A DNA stretch of 64,000 nt, taken from Opitutales bacterium (GTDB taxonomy: Bacteria > Verrucomicrobiota > Verrucomicrobiia > Opitutales > JABSRG01). Within the stretch, counting starts at the first letter, position 1. Each line of letters opens with the position of its first letter. The notes under the pieces are model-generated. The model did no database searches. It saw only the letters and a program-made list of their open reading frames with translations, and had not been told where the DNA came from. The position numbers and the translations under genes were made by a program. Of this stretch, positions 34,295 through 43,769 are shown in pieces. The stretch covers positions 1-64,000 of the forward strand of contig JANQKZ010000024.1 of assembly GCA_028280845.1 (NCBI GenBank). The letters are read 5' to 3'.

Positions 34295-35389
34295 ATGGGA
34301 AATTCATTTGGAGCCCTCTTCACCATCACCACCTTTGGCGAAAGCCATGGAGGCGGCATCGGCGTGATCATCGATGGCTGCCCGCCGCGTATCCCTATTT
34401 CCAAAGAGGAGATTCAGGTGGAGCTCGACCGTCGCCGGCCAGGCCAGAGTAAAATCACGACACAGCGGAAAGAGGCCGACGAGGTCTCCATCTTATCTGG
34501 CATTTTCGAAGGCAGAACCCTCGGAACCCCAATTGCCATGGTGGTCTCCAACAAGGATGCCATGCCCCAGGCCTATTCCGAGATGAAGGACAAGTTCCGC
34601 CCGTCTCATGCGGATTTTACTTACCAGTCCAAGTTTGGCATTCGAAACCACGAGGGAGGCGGTCGCTCCAGTGCCCGCGAAACCATCGGTCGAGTCGCCG
34701 CTGGAGTCTTTGCTAAAAAGGTCCTCCAGTTGGCCGCCGGCGTCGATATTCGAGCCTATGTGTCCCAGATCCACACTGTCGATTTAGCGGAGGACCCGGG
34801 ATTTCCTTCACTGGAAGCTGTGGAAGCCAATGCCATTCGGTGTCCCCATGCCGAAACCGCCGAACGAATGATCAAAGCGGTTGAGGCTGTCCGTGACAAA
34901 GGCAATTCGGTTGGCGGAGTTATTACCTGCAAAATCCAAAATGCACCGCTCGGCCTCGGCGCCCCGGTCTTTGATCGCCTTGAAGCCGATCTGGCCAAAG
35001 GCATGTTGTCCCTCCCTGCCACGAAAGGTTTTGAAGTGGGCAGTGGATTTGCCGGGACACGCCTCACCGGAAAAGAGCACAACGATACCTTTGAAGAGGT
35101 GGACGGCCAGGTCACCACCACCACCAATCGGTCAGGAGGAGTCCAGGGTGGCATCTCCAATGGGGAGGAGATCGTGTTCAGAGTAGCCTTCAAGCCCACC
35201 GCCACCATTTTGACACAACAGGACACAATCGATAAAGACGGGAAGGCCACTACCCTCAAAGGCCGAGGCCGCCACGACCCCTGCGTCGTCCCCCGCGCCG
35301 TCCCCATCGTCGAAGCCATGGCCGCCCTCGTGCTCGTGGATCACCTCCTGCGCCACCACGCGCAGAATAACCTCCTGGTAGATCTGTAG
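34295..35389 (+). CDS. aroC: Chorismate synthase
   Basis: 364 residues. It catalyses the last shikimate-pathway step, EPSP to chorismate, using reduced FMN. Signature blocks: [20 protein letters not shown] at the N-terminus, [36 protein letters not shown], and [17 protein letters not shown] near the C-terminus with [17 protein letters not shown]. The start is the ATG at 34295, with AGAAGAG upstream; an earlier in-frame ATG at 34214 would add an unconserved leader. Normal length for the family. Its own small unit. Confidence 0.96.
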   Translation: MGNSFGALFTITTFGESHGGGIGVIIDGCPPRIPISKEEIQVELDRRRPGQSKITTQRKEADEVSILSGIFEGRTLGTPIAMVVSNKDAMPQAYSEMKDKFRPSHADFTYQSKFGIRNHEGGGRSSARETIGRVAAGVFAKKVLQLAAGVDIRAYVSQIHTVDLAEDPGFPSLEAVEANAIRCPHAETAERMIKAVEAVRDKGNSVGGVITCKIQNAPLGLGAPVFDRLEADLAKGMLSLPATKGFEVGSGFAGTRLTGKEHNDTFEEVDGQVTTTTNRSGGVQGGISNGEEIVFRVAFKPTATILTQQDTIDKDGKATTLKGRGRHDPCVVPRAVPIVEAMAALVLVDHLLRHHAQNNLLVDL

Positions 35390-35409
35390 GCGCTTGTAAG
35401 CGGCGAAAA

Positions 35410-35511
35410 AGCCAATGCGAGATGTGAGCGTGGATTGGGCAAGGCTGCCAAAATCCATCCCACAATCACAGTTCACCCATCACCACCAGATTTCTGATTC
35501 CTGACTGCCGA
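35410..35511. repeat. Inverted TGTGA-type repeat followed by heptamer array
   Basis: Left arm around 35419-35438 (GAGATGTGAGCGTGGATT) and right arm around 35452-35474 (AATCCATCCCACAATCAC) are imperfectly complementary. Heptamers TTTCTGA, TTCCTGA and CTGCCGA (35491-35511) then run to within 5 bp of the next start codon at 35516. Confidence 0.75.
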
Positions 35512-35515
35512 TCCC

Positions 35516-36295
35516 ATGCAACATCCTCCCGTATACTGGATCCTCGGCATCCCCGGGTCCGAGAAGCAAAAAGTCCTCCAGGACTTCACAGAAAATGGCT
35601 TCGCTCCGGAGACTGCCTATCAGGTCCTCACCCCGGCCTCCGAACCGGAAATGGAGTTCGTCGCGCGCGGAGGCATGCGGGGACCTGTGGAACCAGTTCC
35701 CTATACCGATGCGGATCTCGAGGAAGGCTCCGCCACGCCGAAGCTCAAGCTGGGTACCCAGACCTTTATCCTGTTCGACGGCACCCACAACCCGGTCGAT
35801 CAGATCGAAGCCTGGAAAACATGGTGCACGCTTCGCCAGCTCAAACTGGCTCGCGTCATCACCCTCGTCGATTGCCGGTTTTTATCAGAGAACGAGGGGG
35901 CCACCGCTTGGTTTGACGCTTGTATCCATTTTTCGGATGCGGTACTACTCGCCAATCGTAGAGATGTATCGAACCGATGGTTAGAAGACTTTCAGCAACG
36001 TTATAAAAAGCAGAAATTCCCCTGCATCATCGATCTTGTCAAAAAAGGTGGCCTCGACAACCCAGCCTTTATCCTGGAACCCGAACCGCGTCGCATGTCC
36101 CTCGCCCTCGATGAATGGGAAGAAGACTATTCCACCTCAAACGAGTATCAGGGTATCCCGATCGAGGACGAAGGCGACCCCATCGACCCAGACGACGTCG
36201 ATGACCCGATCCCTGAGGACCCCTACCTCACCCGTATGCCCGGCGGCCGCAGGCTCAAAAAACTCCCCGACATCCGGGAGTTCCTGCCCTCATAA
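35516..36295 (+). CDS. CobW-like protein with degenerate GTPase motifs
   Basis: 259 residues, cytoplasmic, not a firmly recognised family. The order of elements follows COG0523/CobW G3E GTPases. It begins with strand-loop VYWILGIPGSEKQK (where CobW has GFLGAGKTT). Then comes FILFDGTHNPVDQIEAW (CobW: 'E.tG.a.p.pi...'), ARVITLVDCRFL (CobW: 'vvtVVDa..f') and FSDAVLLANRRDVSNRW (CobW: 'AD.i.lNK.Dlv'). The Walker Lys, the CxCC metal motif and the N-K-x-D Lys are all absent. The tail from about residue 195 is highly acidic (DEGDPIDPDDVDDPIPEDP). The likely interpretation is a pseudo-GTPase, possibly a binding protein; this rests on motif order only. Confidence 0.45.
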   Translation: MQHPPVYWILGIPGSEKQKVLQDFTENGFAPETAYQVLTPASEPEMEFVARGGMRGPVEPVPYTDADLEEGSATPKLKLGTQTFILFDGTHNPVDQIEAWKTWCTLRQLKLARVITLVDCRFLSENEGATAWFDACIHFSDAVLLANRRDVSNRWLEDFQQRYKKQKFPCIIDLVKKGGLDNPAFILEPEPRRMSLALDEWEEDYSTSNEYQGIPIEDEGDPIDPDDVDDPIPEDPYLTRMPGGRRLKKLPDIREFLPS

Positions 36296-36421
36296 ACTGA
36301 ACCTAAACCTGTAGCGACGCAGACTTGACGTCTCCCAAAGAGTTGCCGGTCCGGGTAACAAGTCCCCATCCCCGCTCGTGTCGCTTAGTGTGATTCGTAA
36401 CTCAAAAAGAGATCATCTCCC

Positions 36422-36814
36422 TTAAGCCGCCTTCTTCTTACTCAGCATTGCATCCAGGCTGAGCTTGCCGGATCCGTGCGTCACAATGCTCAATAAGCCA
36501 CCCAGAATCGCGAGGTTTTTCAAAAAGGCGATCTGTTGCTCAGGGTCGGACGGTGGGTGAAAAACCAAAGTCGCCCATACAATGAACACGATCAGGCCAA
36601 TCGCCCCAAAGCGGGCTTTAAATCCAAGCAACACCGAGAGACCACCAAGGAGCAACACCACAATTGCCCCGGGGAGCAACAGTTGCGGCATCGACATGCC
36701 CGCACTTTCCATATACTTTATCGTACCGTCGAACCCGGTAACTTTGTTGACGCCGCTCCCGAGAAAAATCACCACCATGAACACCCGGGCCAAAAGATAG
36801 CTAATCGATTCCAT
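36422..36814 (-). CDS. DoxX-family membrane protein
   Basis: 130 residues, four membrane segments. The DoxX pattern is seen in LLARVFMVVIFLGSGVNKVTGF at the N-terminus, in the central KYMESAGMSMPQLLLPG and GLSVLLGFKARFGA, and in FLKNLAILGGLL. DoxX proteins are small quinone- or redox-associated membrane proteins of unclear role. A GTAG-like sequence (36310 onward) lies between its 3' end and the preceding gene. Confidence 0.85.
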   Translation of the reverse strand: MESISYLLARVFMVVIFLGSGVNKVTGFDGTIKYMESAGMSMPQLLLPGAIVVLLLGGLSVLLGFKARFGAIGLIVFIVWATLVFHPPSDPEQQIAFLKNLAILGGLLSIVTHGSGKLSLDAMLSKKKAA

Positions 36815-37112
36815 AGAAAGACCCTAACCACCTTATCCTGAGATTCAACCCACCCCGCCTGTTTGTCAGAACAAGAATCCAGAGGAGAAAACAAAGGGAG
36901 GGAGGCAGCCTTCTCACCAAGTGCAGGCCCTACTCAGAACCCTCCATCGCATCCTTGAAGCAAACAAAGTACGGACCTGGACATAACATGGCGGGCGAAG
37001 ACGGACGCGCCCAACGCATCTGGCCGTAAATTACGCAGCATTACACCCCACCACTCACAGCTTCCCCATAAAGTTGTAACTTTCCTACGGCCTCCGCCGT
37101 CCTATAACTCAT
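36815..37112. other. Divergent intergenic region
   Basis: No gene recognised. It must carry the promoters for the DoxX gene (minus) and the permease (plus). A stretch at 36986-37024 (GGCGAAGACGGACGC...CAACGC...CTGGCCG) resembles 11676-11712 near the antiporter gene, suggesting a dispersed repeat. Confidence 0.4.
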
Positions 37113-39566
37113 ATGCTCGACCGACTCATTCATGATCTGAAGTTCGGCCTTAAAATGCTATTCAAGCATCGCGGTTTTACTGCCACGGCCCTGCTTACCT
37201 TAGCGCTCTGTATTGGAGGAAATTCCGCTATCTTCAGCGTGGTCCATTCCATCCTCCTGCGCCCCTTACCCTTTGAAGAACCAGACCGGATTGTCTCGAT
37301 GTTCAATGCTTACCCCGGAGTCGGGGTGGACCGCGGATCGAATTCCAAGCCTGACTGGGTCCAGCGCCGGGAGGCCACGGATATATTTGAGGAGGTGGCT
37401 ATGTATGCGGATGGCTCTTATTTCTCGGGCGAAGCCGGCAGCCCGATCAAGATAGACGCCCTTCAGGTGAATCCCTCCTATTTTGCGGTGCTACGAATTC
37501 AACCGATACTGGGGAGGCCCTTCGCCGAGGCCGACGGCACCAAAGAAAGTGAGCGCGTGGCCATCCTTTCTCACAAGCTTTGGGAAACCATGTTTGCCTC
37601 GGATCCCAATGTGGTGGGGAAAACCATTTCCCTCAGTAATCATTCCCACACTATCGTAGGCGTCCTGGAAAAAGAACAACACCTGGTCGGGGGTTCCTTG
37701 TCCGGGACGGACCTCATCCTGCCCTTCCGCTGGGGACCGAAAGATCTAAGCCTGGATAATCTGCACAATAATAATCACCCCATGGTAGCCCGTCTGGCCC
37801 CCGGGGCCACCCTTGCCCAAGCCCAGGGGAAAGTGGATGCGATCAATGCAGCCAACACAGAGGCTAGCCCCTATAAGGCATTACTGGAGGAGGCGAATTA
37901 TCATACGCAGGTTCACTTCACTCATGAGCTCATGGTCCAGGATATCCGGCGGAGCATCGTTCTGCTTCAATTTGGAGTCTTGTTCGTCCTGCTCATTGGC
38001 TGTGTCAATGTAGCCAACCTGATGCTGGTCCGATCTAATGTCCGCCTCAAGGAGATGGCCATTCGCCTCTCCCTCGGGGCCAGCCGGATTCGTCTGTCCA
38101 GCCAGCTATTTACGGAGAGCCTGTTAATCTCCATCCTGGGCGGAGCTGCAGGGCTGCTTCTTGGCTGGGTAAGTCTCCAGGCCCTGAATACCTTCGGTGT
38201 AGAGGATCTCCCCCGGGGAGAAACCGTTTCCATGGACCTCGAGGTGCTCGGGTTCACCTTGGCGGTTTCTGTTCTGGCCGGCTTCCTTTCCGGATTTCTC
38301 CCCGTCCTAAACATTTGGCGAACCAACCTGAATCAAATCATGCACGAGGAGAGTCGCAGCACCTCTTCCGGGAAATCCACTCTCTTTGTGCGTAATGCTT
38401 TCATTGTCAGCCAAGTTGCCCTGGCCTTTGTCCTCCTCATCGCCTCCGGATTCCTTGCCCTGAGTTTCAAAAAAATCCTCGAGGTCGACCCGGGGTTTTC
38501 CTCAGACAAGGTCCTGGTCGTCCGACTGAACCTGCCCTATCAGCTATATGGAGAAGCCAAAGATCGAAACCAGTTTAACGATCGCATTCTGGAAGAGCTG
38601 AGAGCCTTACCTGGAGTTCAGTATGCTTCGGTTACTACATCCACTCCCTTTGGTGGAGTGGATAACTCCAGCGCCCTGGAGATTGAAGGCGCAGAGCGAA
38701 ATTCGGATAACCTGGTTCCCGTCCCCAACCGCAACGCCGTTGGTATCGATTACTTTGATGCGCTTAGGATTCCCCTGCTCGATGGACGTCTCTTTGATGC
38801 CACCGATACCTGGGATACAAACCGGGTCGCCATTGTCGATGAAGAGTTCATCCAGCGAAACCTGCCTGGCCGCAACCCCATCGGCATGCGCATGACAAAC
38901 GATCTGGGAGAAGATGATCCCGAGTACTGGACCATTGTCGGGGTTGTCGGGTCCATTCACCACCATTCCCTCACCGAAACCCGTGGAGAGGGCTTCGCCT
39001 ACTACCCCTATGCCCAGCTCCCCTGGAACCAACCCGACTATATCATCCGTGCGCAGGGGGATCCGGAAGCCTTACGGGATTCTGTCCGCCAGGCCTTCCT
39101 CAACGTGGATGATCGCCTCCCCATTACCTACATGCTCACCCTGAACTCGATCGTAGATAATTCCCTCGTCGGCCGTCGGACTCCCCTCCTGCTCATCTCC
39201 GTTTTTTCCGGTCTCGCGATCATACTTGCCTTGATTGGAATCTACAGCGTCCTGGCCTACGTGGTTTCCCAGCGCACCAAAGAAATCGGTATCCGCATGG
39301 CGATCGGGGCCAACCCGATCCGCATCCTCCTCCTATTCCTCAACCGGGGAGCCATCCTCCTCCTATTAGGGCTTGGCCTGGGGTTAGCCGCGTCCCTCTT
39401 CCTCAATCGCTTCCTCCAGGACTTGCTCTTCGAAGTGAACATCTCCCAACCGGGGATCTACCTCACCTCGGCTCTCGCCATGGGTATCATCGGTCTCCTG
39501 GCCTGCCTCATTCCATCTTGGCGGGCCACCCGCGTTCACCCTATGGAAGCCCTGAGGCATGAGTAG
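37113..39566 (+). CDS. ADOP-type ABC transporter permease (MacB/FtsX family)
   Basis: 817 residues. Layout of the duplicated Acidobacterial-type permeases: a short amphipathic start (RLIHDLKFGLKMLFKHRGFT), one membrane segment, a MacB periplasmic core (about 45-250; LLRPLPFEEPDRIVSMF, ALQVNPSYFAVLRIQPILG), then an FtsX domain with three segments (about 285-400). A second copy of segment, periplasmic core and FtsX domain follows (about 425-817; IGIYSVLAYVVSQRTKEIGI is the typical FtsX start). No ATPase gene is adjacent, as is common for this family, so the ATPase is probably encoded elsewhere. Role: mechanotransmission-type transport or envelope function; substrate unknown. Confidence 0.88.
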   Translation: MLDRLIHDLKFGLKMLFKHRGFTATALLTLALCIGGNSAIFSVVHSILLRPLPFEEPDRIVSMFNAYPGVGVDRGSNSKPDWVQRREATDIFEEVAMYADGSYFSGEAGSPIKIDALQVNPSYFAVLRIQPILGRPFAEADGTKESERVAILSHKLWETMFASDPNVVGKTISLSNHSHTIVGVLEKEQHLVGGSLSGTDLILPFRWGPKDLSLDNLHNNNHPMVARLAPGATLAQAQGKVDAINAANTEASPYKALLEEANYHTQVHFTHELMVQDIRRSIVLLQFGVLFVLLIGCVNVANLMLVRSNVRLKEMAIRLSLGASRIRLSSQLFTESLLISILGGAAGLLLGWVSLQALNTFGVEDLPRGETVSMDLEVLGFTLAVSVLAGFLSGFLPVLNIWRTNLNQIMHEESRSTSSGKSTLFVRNAFIVSQVALAFVLLIASGFLALSFKKILEVDPGFSSDKVLVVRLNLPYQLYGEAKDRNQFNDRILEELRALPGVQYASVTTSTPFGGVDNSSALEIEGAERNSDNLVPVPNRNAVGIDYFDALRIPLLDGRLFDATDTWDTNRVAIVDEEFIQRNLPGRNPIGMRMTNDLGEDDPEYWTIVGVVGSIHHHSLTETRGEGFAYYPYAQLPWNQPDYIIRAQGDPEALRDSVRQAFLNVDDRLPITYMLTLNSIVDNSLVGRRTPLLLISVFSGLAIILALIGIYSVLAYVVSQRTKEIGIRMAIGANPIRILLLFLNRGAILLLLGLGLGLAASLFLNRFLQDLLFEVNISQPGIYLTSALAMGIIGLLACLIPSWRATRVHPMEALRHE

Positions 39567-39751
39567 CGGGATAACGAGGGAGGGATTGGGTCTCGCGCGA
39601 GATCGCTCTGCGACACCTCCAGCACCCCATCTTCGCTCGTGAAATGACGCCTTCGGCGACCTCGCTTCATCAAAACCTTCTCTCGGGCTCAAATCCCTTA
39701 AACCTATAACCACCCCTACATGTTCACTCCATTCAATCTCGCGTTGAATGG

Positions 39752-39835
39752 TACTCAGGGAGGGATTCGAACCCTCACGCCCTCGCGGGCACTGCGACCT
39801 GAACGCAGCGTGTCTGCCAATTCCACCACCTGAGC
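39752..39835 (-). tRNA. tRNA-Leu (anticodon CAG)
   Basis: 84 nt. Acceptor GCTCAGG/CCTGAGT with A73, D-arm GTGGAATTGGCAGAC typical of Leu, anticodon stem CTGCG/CGCAG around TTCAGGT (anticodon CAG), a long variable arm (TGCCCGCGAGGGCG) and T-arm GGGTTCGAATCCC. No CCA encoded. Confidence 0.95.
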
Positions 39836-39926
39836 ATGGGTATTAAACTGTAATCTGCCGTTGTGGTGAAATTGGCTGGGGCTGCCAATGAAATTCGGCC
39901 TGAGGGCCTGAACCACCACCTGGGCA
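39836..39926 (-). other. tRNA-Leu 5'-half-like fragment between two tRNA genes
   Basis: On the minus strand ATGCCCAGGTGGTGG near 39913-39927 matches ATGCTCAGGTGGTGG at the 5' end of tRNA-Leu in 14 of 15 bases. The rest does not fold as a tRNA. This could be a decayed duplicate or partial copy. The plus orientation holds nothing recognised. Confidence 0.4.
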
Positions 39927-40000
39927 TGGATCCCCGATGAGGATTCGAACCTCAACTAAGTGGACCAAAACCACTTGTGCTACCATTACACCATCAGGGA
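39927..40000 (-). tRNA. tRNA-Gln (anticodon TTG)
   Basis: 74 nt including an encoded CCA. Acceptor TCCCTGA pairs with TCGGGGA (one T-G pair), D-arm GGTGTAATGGTAGCAC, anticodon stem AGTGG/CCACT around TTTTGGT (anticodon TTG), T-arm GAGGTTCGAATCCTC, discriminator T. Confidence 0.93.
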
Positions 40001-40213
40001 ATGTTGGGAAAAGAGAAGAAAAGTACAAATCTGGACTTTCGCGTCAAGCCTGCAAAGGGTGGAAAACCAGATTTCCCGGAGTAAGGGTTCTGCTCCTGCA
40101 ATCAAGATTACCACCACGGCTACGCTGGGAATACCCTAGACACGAGATCTAATCATAATCCACAAATCGGGGGGTTGACCTCTGAGGAACCGGATGCCTA
40201 AATCACCTCTTTA

Positions 40214-40963
40214 ATGGCAGCATCCGAAGAAGCGACTGAACCGGGTAAACCGAAGTATAAACGCGTTGTCCTCAAATTGAGCGGCGAAGTCTTGAAAAAT
40301 CAGGACAATGGCAACCCCATTGATGGGCAGATTCTGGAAAATATCTGTGGCTCCTTAAAGGAGGTGTATGACATGGGTGTGGAGATCGGACTCGTTATCG
40401 GGGGTGGAAATATTTTCCGCGGCCTGACGGGCACGACTCAGCGGGGAGTCGACCGAACGACAGGCGACTACATGGGCATGTTAGCTACCGTTATCAATGG
40501 ATTGGCCTTCATGGACTCCCTCGAAAAAATGGGCGTCATTGTCCGGGTCCAGTCTGCCATCCCCATGGACAAAGTAGCCGAACCCTTTATCCTGCGAAAA
40601 GCCACCCGCCACCTCGAAAAACAACGGATGGTCGTGTTTGTCGCCGGCACCGGGAATCCCTATTTCTCCACCGATACCACAGCTGCACTGCGTGCCAGCG
40701 AGATCGGAGCCGAAGTGCTCATGAAAGCAACTAAAGTGGACGGAATCTACGACAAGGACCCCAAAAAATTCGACGACGCCAGGAAATACGAGGAAATCAC
40801 CTACATTGATGCCCTCCGGGAGCGGCTCAACGTGATGGATTCCACCGCCTTTTCTCTCTGTATGGACAACAAAATGCCCATCATGGTCTTCAGTATGGAA
40901 GAAAAAGGGTCCCTCAAACGAGCCATCATGGGCGAAAAAATCGGCACCCTCGTCCATCGCTGA
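40214..40963 (+). CDS. pyrH: UMP kinase
   Basis: 249 residues, amino-acid-kinase fold. It phosphorylates UMP to UDP. Signature blocks: [12 protein letters not shown] at the N-terminus, [48 protein letters not shown], and [13 protein letters not shown] 15-residue hydrophilic leader precedes the conserved start. Followed 166 bp later by frr, the common pyrH-frr order, although tsf and rpsB are not directly upstream here; two tRNA genes on the other strand are. Confidence 0.96.
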   Translation: MAASEEATEPGKPKYKRVVLKLSGEVLKNQDNGNPIDGQILENICGSLKEVYDMGVEIGLVIGGGNIFRGLTGTTQRGVDRTTGDYMGMLATVINGLAFMDSLEKMGVIVRVQSAIPMDKVAEPFILRKATRHLEKQRMVVFVAGTGNPYFSTDTTAALRASEIGAEVLMKATKVDGIYDKDPKKFDDARKYEEITYIDALRERLNVMDSTAFSLCMDNKMPIMVFSMEEKGSLKRAIMGEKIGTLVHR

Positions 40964-41129
40964 TCGGGACTTGCTCAAGGGCAAAGCCTTTCGCAAAATA
41001 CTCGAAATGCTAAAGGCTTAACTGTTAATGCTTAACAGGAAATATTCGTTTAGCGTTTACGACTAAGCACAAACGGATAGGCATTTTAGCCCAATCCCCA
41101 TCGTCATTTTAAATCTTAAACTATTCCCC

Positions 41130-41696
41130 ATGTCCCAAGACCCCGACCTCATTCTTGATAACGCCAAAGCCGCCATGGATAAGGCGCTGAATCATACCAG
41201 TCATGAATTCACCACGCTCCATACGGGCAAGGCCAGTCCATCTATGGTGGAGGGCATCAATATTCAGGCTTACGGCTCTTCGATGAAGATTCGCGACGTT
41301 GCGGCTATCACGACCCCGGACAACCGGACTATTCAAATCCAACCCTGGGATAAGAGTGTGGTTCAAGACGTAAAAAAAGGAATCGAGGTAGCCAATCTCG
41401 GGTTTAACCCCTCGGTGGATGGAGCCCTGATCCGGATCAATATTCCTGAACTCAGCAAAGAGCGCCGCCAGGAACTGGTCAAACTCGCCCATAATATGGG
41501 AGAGGAAGGTCGAGTCGGTATCCGGGCAGCTCGCCACGACGCCATGACTGAGCTAAAGAAGTGCGAGAAGGAAAAATCGATGTCCGAAGATGATATCAAA
41601 CTGTACGAAAAAGAGGTTCAGAAACTGACCGATGATTATTCTCAAAAAGTAAATAATCTCGTCAGCAGCAAGGAGTCCGAGCTCATGCAGGTCTAG
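41130..41696 (+). CDS. frr: Ribosome recycling factor
   Basis: 188 residues, the standard size. It splits post-termination ribosomes with EF-G. Family blocks: KALNHTSHEFTTLHTGKASP (usual 'f..iRtGrAs'), VAAITTPDNRTIQIQPWDKS, IRINIPELSKERRQELVK, and VGIRAARHDAM. The usual Arg of the RTGRA motif is His-Thr-Gly-Lys here. The proB gene follows 20 bp later, so they may be co-transcribed. Confidence 0.96.
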   Translation: MSQDPDLILDNAKAAMDKALNHTSHEFTTLHTGKASPSMVEGINIQAYGSSMKIRDVAAITTPDNRTIQIQPWDKSVVQDVKKGIEVANLGFNPSVDGALIRINIPELSKERRQELVKLAHNMGEEGRVGIRAARHDAMTELKKCEKEKSMSEDDIKLYEKEVQKLTDDYSQKVNNLVSSKESELMQV

Positions 41697-41716
41697 CCCG
41701 CTCCCGAATTGCGTTT

Positions 41717-42823
41717 ATGGCCTTTCTGCTAGAGAACACCCAGCGGGTGGTAATTAAGGTCGGTACTGGAATTCTTACCTCCGGGGTAGGCCAACTGGAT
41801 CGGCAACGAATCGACTCCATTTCGAGTCAAATCGCGAACCTGAAGTCCAGGGGAATCGAAGTGACCCTGGTCAGCTCCGGAGCTATCGGCCTGGGCATGG
41901 GGCTACTCGAGTTGACCCGCCGCCCCACCGATATGGCTACCCTTCAAGTGTGCGCGGCCCTGGGCCAGACTGTGCTGGTCGAAACGTGGCAGGCTGCTTT
42001 CAAAGTGCATAAAATTCTCGCCGCCCAGCTGCTCTTTACCCGGGATGACCTGAAGAGTCGAAAACGCCACGTCGCGGCCAAGGATATGATGGAACGCATG
42101 CTCCACAAAGGCATTGTTCCCATCGTAAATGAAAATGATTCCATCTCCACCGAGGAGATTAAGTTTGGAGATAATGATGTGCTGTCTGCCTTAGTGGCCA
42201 GCATGATTAAAGCGGAACACCTCATCATTCTTACGCGGGCTCCCGGCTTAATTGACCGCCAAGGTAGTGGAGCGGTCGTCCCGGTCATTACTGAGTTCTC
42301 AGATGAGATCCTGGCCATGGCTGAAGATACGGACGACCCCACCGGTCGAGGCGGCATGGTCACCAAACTGGAGGCTGCTCAACTCGCCACCCGGAATGGT
42401 TGTGGTGTCTTTATCGGCTACGGTAAAAATCCTGAGATTCTAAACCTGCTCTTTAGTGGCGAACCGGAAGGGACCTACTTCGTGCCAGAGCTGGTGCCGA
42501 TGAAATCCCAAAAACGCTGGATCGCCTTTTTTCAACACCCGGTCGGCTGTATACAGGTCGACCAGGGTGCCCGGGATGCCCTCATTCAGCGAGGCGGTAG
42601 CCTCCTGGCTAAGGGAGTCATCAAAAGTGAAGGGTCCTTTAAAGACGGCGATGTCGTCAATATCACAGACCCCGAAGGGAATACGTTTGCCAGAGGAATA
42701 ACACAATTTTCCAGCTTTCAGGTAAACCAGGTTGCAGGGCTCTCCACGCCTGATATAAAGAGTATCTTTCCGAGAAGAACTAAATTGGACGTCGTAAATC
42801 GGGACTACCTAGTCGTTTTATGA
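41717..42823 (+). CDS. proB: Glutamate 5-kinase with PUA domain
   Basis: 368 residues. First step of proline synthesis from glutamate. Amino-acid-kinase domain (about 1-255): VVIKVGTGIL, TLVSSGAIGLGM, IVNENDSISTEEIKFGDND, GRGGMVTKLEAAQLAT. C-terminal PUA domain (about 275-360; GARDALIQRGGSLLAKGV, GDVVNITDPEGNTFARGI), as in E. coli ProB. Its stop overlaps the next start by 4 bases (ATGA). No proA lies nearby. Confidence 0.95.
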   Translation: MAFLLENTQRVVIKVGTGILTSGVGQLDRQRIDSISSQIANLKSRGIEVTLVSSGAIGLGMGLLELTRRPTDMATLQVCAALGQTVLVETWQAAFKVHKILAAQLLFTRDDLKSRKRHVAAKDMMERMLHKGIVPIVNENDSISTEEIKFGDNDVLSALVASMIKAEHLIILTRAPGLIDRQGSGAVVPVITEFSDEILAMAEDTDDPTGRGGMVTKLEAAQLATRNGCGVFIGYGKNPEILNLLFSGEPEGTYFVPELVPMKSQKRWIAFFQHPVGCIQVDQGARDALIQRGGSLLAKGVIKSEGSFKDGDVVNITDPEGNTFARGITQFSSFQVNQVAGLSTPDIKSIFPRRTKLDVVNRDYLVVL

Positions 42824-43755
42824 AACTTGCCTCTGTCATTGTTGTTGGCCTACTCCTGACCCTGAATGCCTGCGTTACCGCAGGAACAATCGGGGAAAAG
42901 GTCACGGAGTGGCCAAATCCGGAGTTGGTCGAAGCGAGTGGGCTGGCATTCGTGCGACCGCACAACCTGCTTATCACTCACAATGACGATACGGATAAAA
43001 GCCTTTACTTTTTTCACCTTCCTACCGGCCAGCACCGCTCCGTTCCATTGCTGGAAACCCGAAACCGGGACTGGGAAGATATTACTCTAATCCCAGCTTC
43101 GGATGATCGAGGACCGGTCGTGGTCATCGGCGAAATCGGGGATAACGGGGCACGTTATCCGAATCTAACCCTCTACTTCTACGAGTTGCTTTTGAGTGCC
43201 CCCTCGGAAACGGAGATTCCCACCATTGATGTGGAATACCTTGGGCAAATCCCCTTTATCTATGATCGCGGCGCCCGGGATGCCGAGAGCCTGGCCTACG
43301 ATGCGTCTCAACACCGACTCTTAGTCATCTCCAAACGGCTCGTTCCTGCGGAGCTGTATGAAATACCCCTCCCCGATGACCTGGTGTTTTCCAATTCCCC
43401 CGTCCCGGTCACTGCAACGCTGAGTGCTATCATTTCTGGCATTCCACGCCCCACTCCAGCTTACATCACCGCTAATCCTCGCCTCGGTCGCTACAGTGGA
43501 CAACCTGGCGGAATGGATATCGCCCCGGATGGCCGGACCGCGGCGATCATTACCTATAACGATCTTCACCTGTTTTATCGTGAGGAGGACGAGCCCTGGG
43601 AACAAGCCCTCATCCGTCCGCCGGTAGTGGTCGACGTAATTGAGCTCGGCCAGACGGAAGCTGTGACCTTCGGACGGAATAACCGTGAAGTCTTTTTAAC
43701 AACGGAGGGACAAAGCCCCCCCGTCCTCCAGGTGGACCTCCCAGCCAGACCCTGA
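42820..43755 (+). CDS. Lipoprotein with beta-propeller-like repeats
   Basis: 311 residues. The lipobox LNAC at residues 15-18 ([12 protein letters not shown]) marks a lipoprotein. The mature part has strand-turn repeats such as [60 protein letters not shown] and [20 protein letters not shown]. These resemble the blades of SdiA-regulated or esterase-like phytase-type propellers with an 'S(G)la....~lwv.nD' opening. Function is unknown. It overlaps proB by four bases and precedes the helicase gene by 14 bp, an odd mixture for one transcript. Confidence 0.6.
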   Translation: MKLASVIVVGLLLTLNACVTAGTIGEKVTEWPNPELVEASGLAFVRPHNLLITHNDDTDKSLYFFHLPTGQHRSVPLLETRNRDWEDITLIPASDDRGPVVVIGEIGDNGARYPNLTLYFYELLLSAPSETEIPTIDVEYLGQIPFIYDRGARDAESLAYDASQHRLLVISKRLVPAELYEIPLPDDLVFSNSPVPVTATLSAIISGIPRPTPAYITANPRLGRYSGQPGGMDIAPDGRTAAIITYNDLHLFYREEDEPWEQALIRPPVVVDVIELGQTEAVTFGRNNREVFLTTEGQSPPVLQVDLPARP

Positions 43756-43769
43756 ATCCTGGAACAACC

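Noticed and set aside
36296-36421. GTAGCGACGC-type sequence near 36310 as another REP-like hairpin
   Set aside because: The head resembles the GTAG family but the arms pair poorly, so it is not counted as a member.
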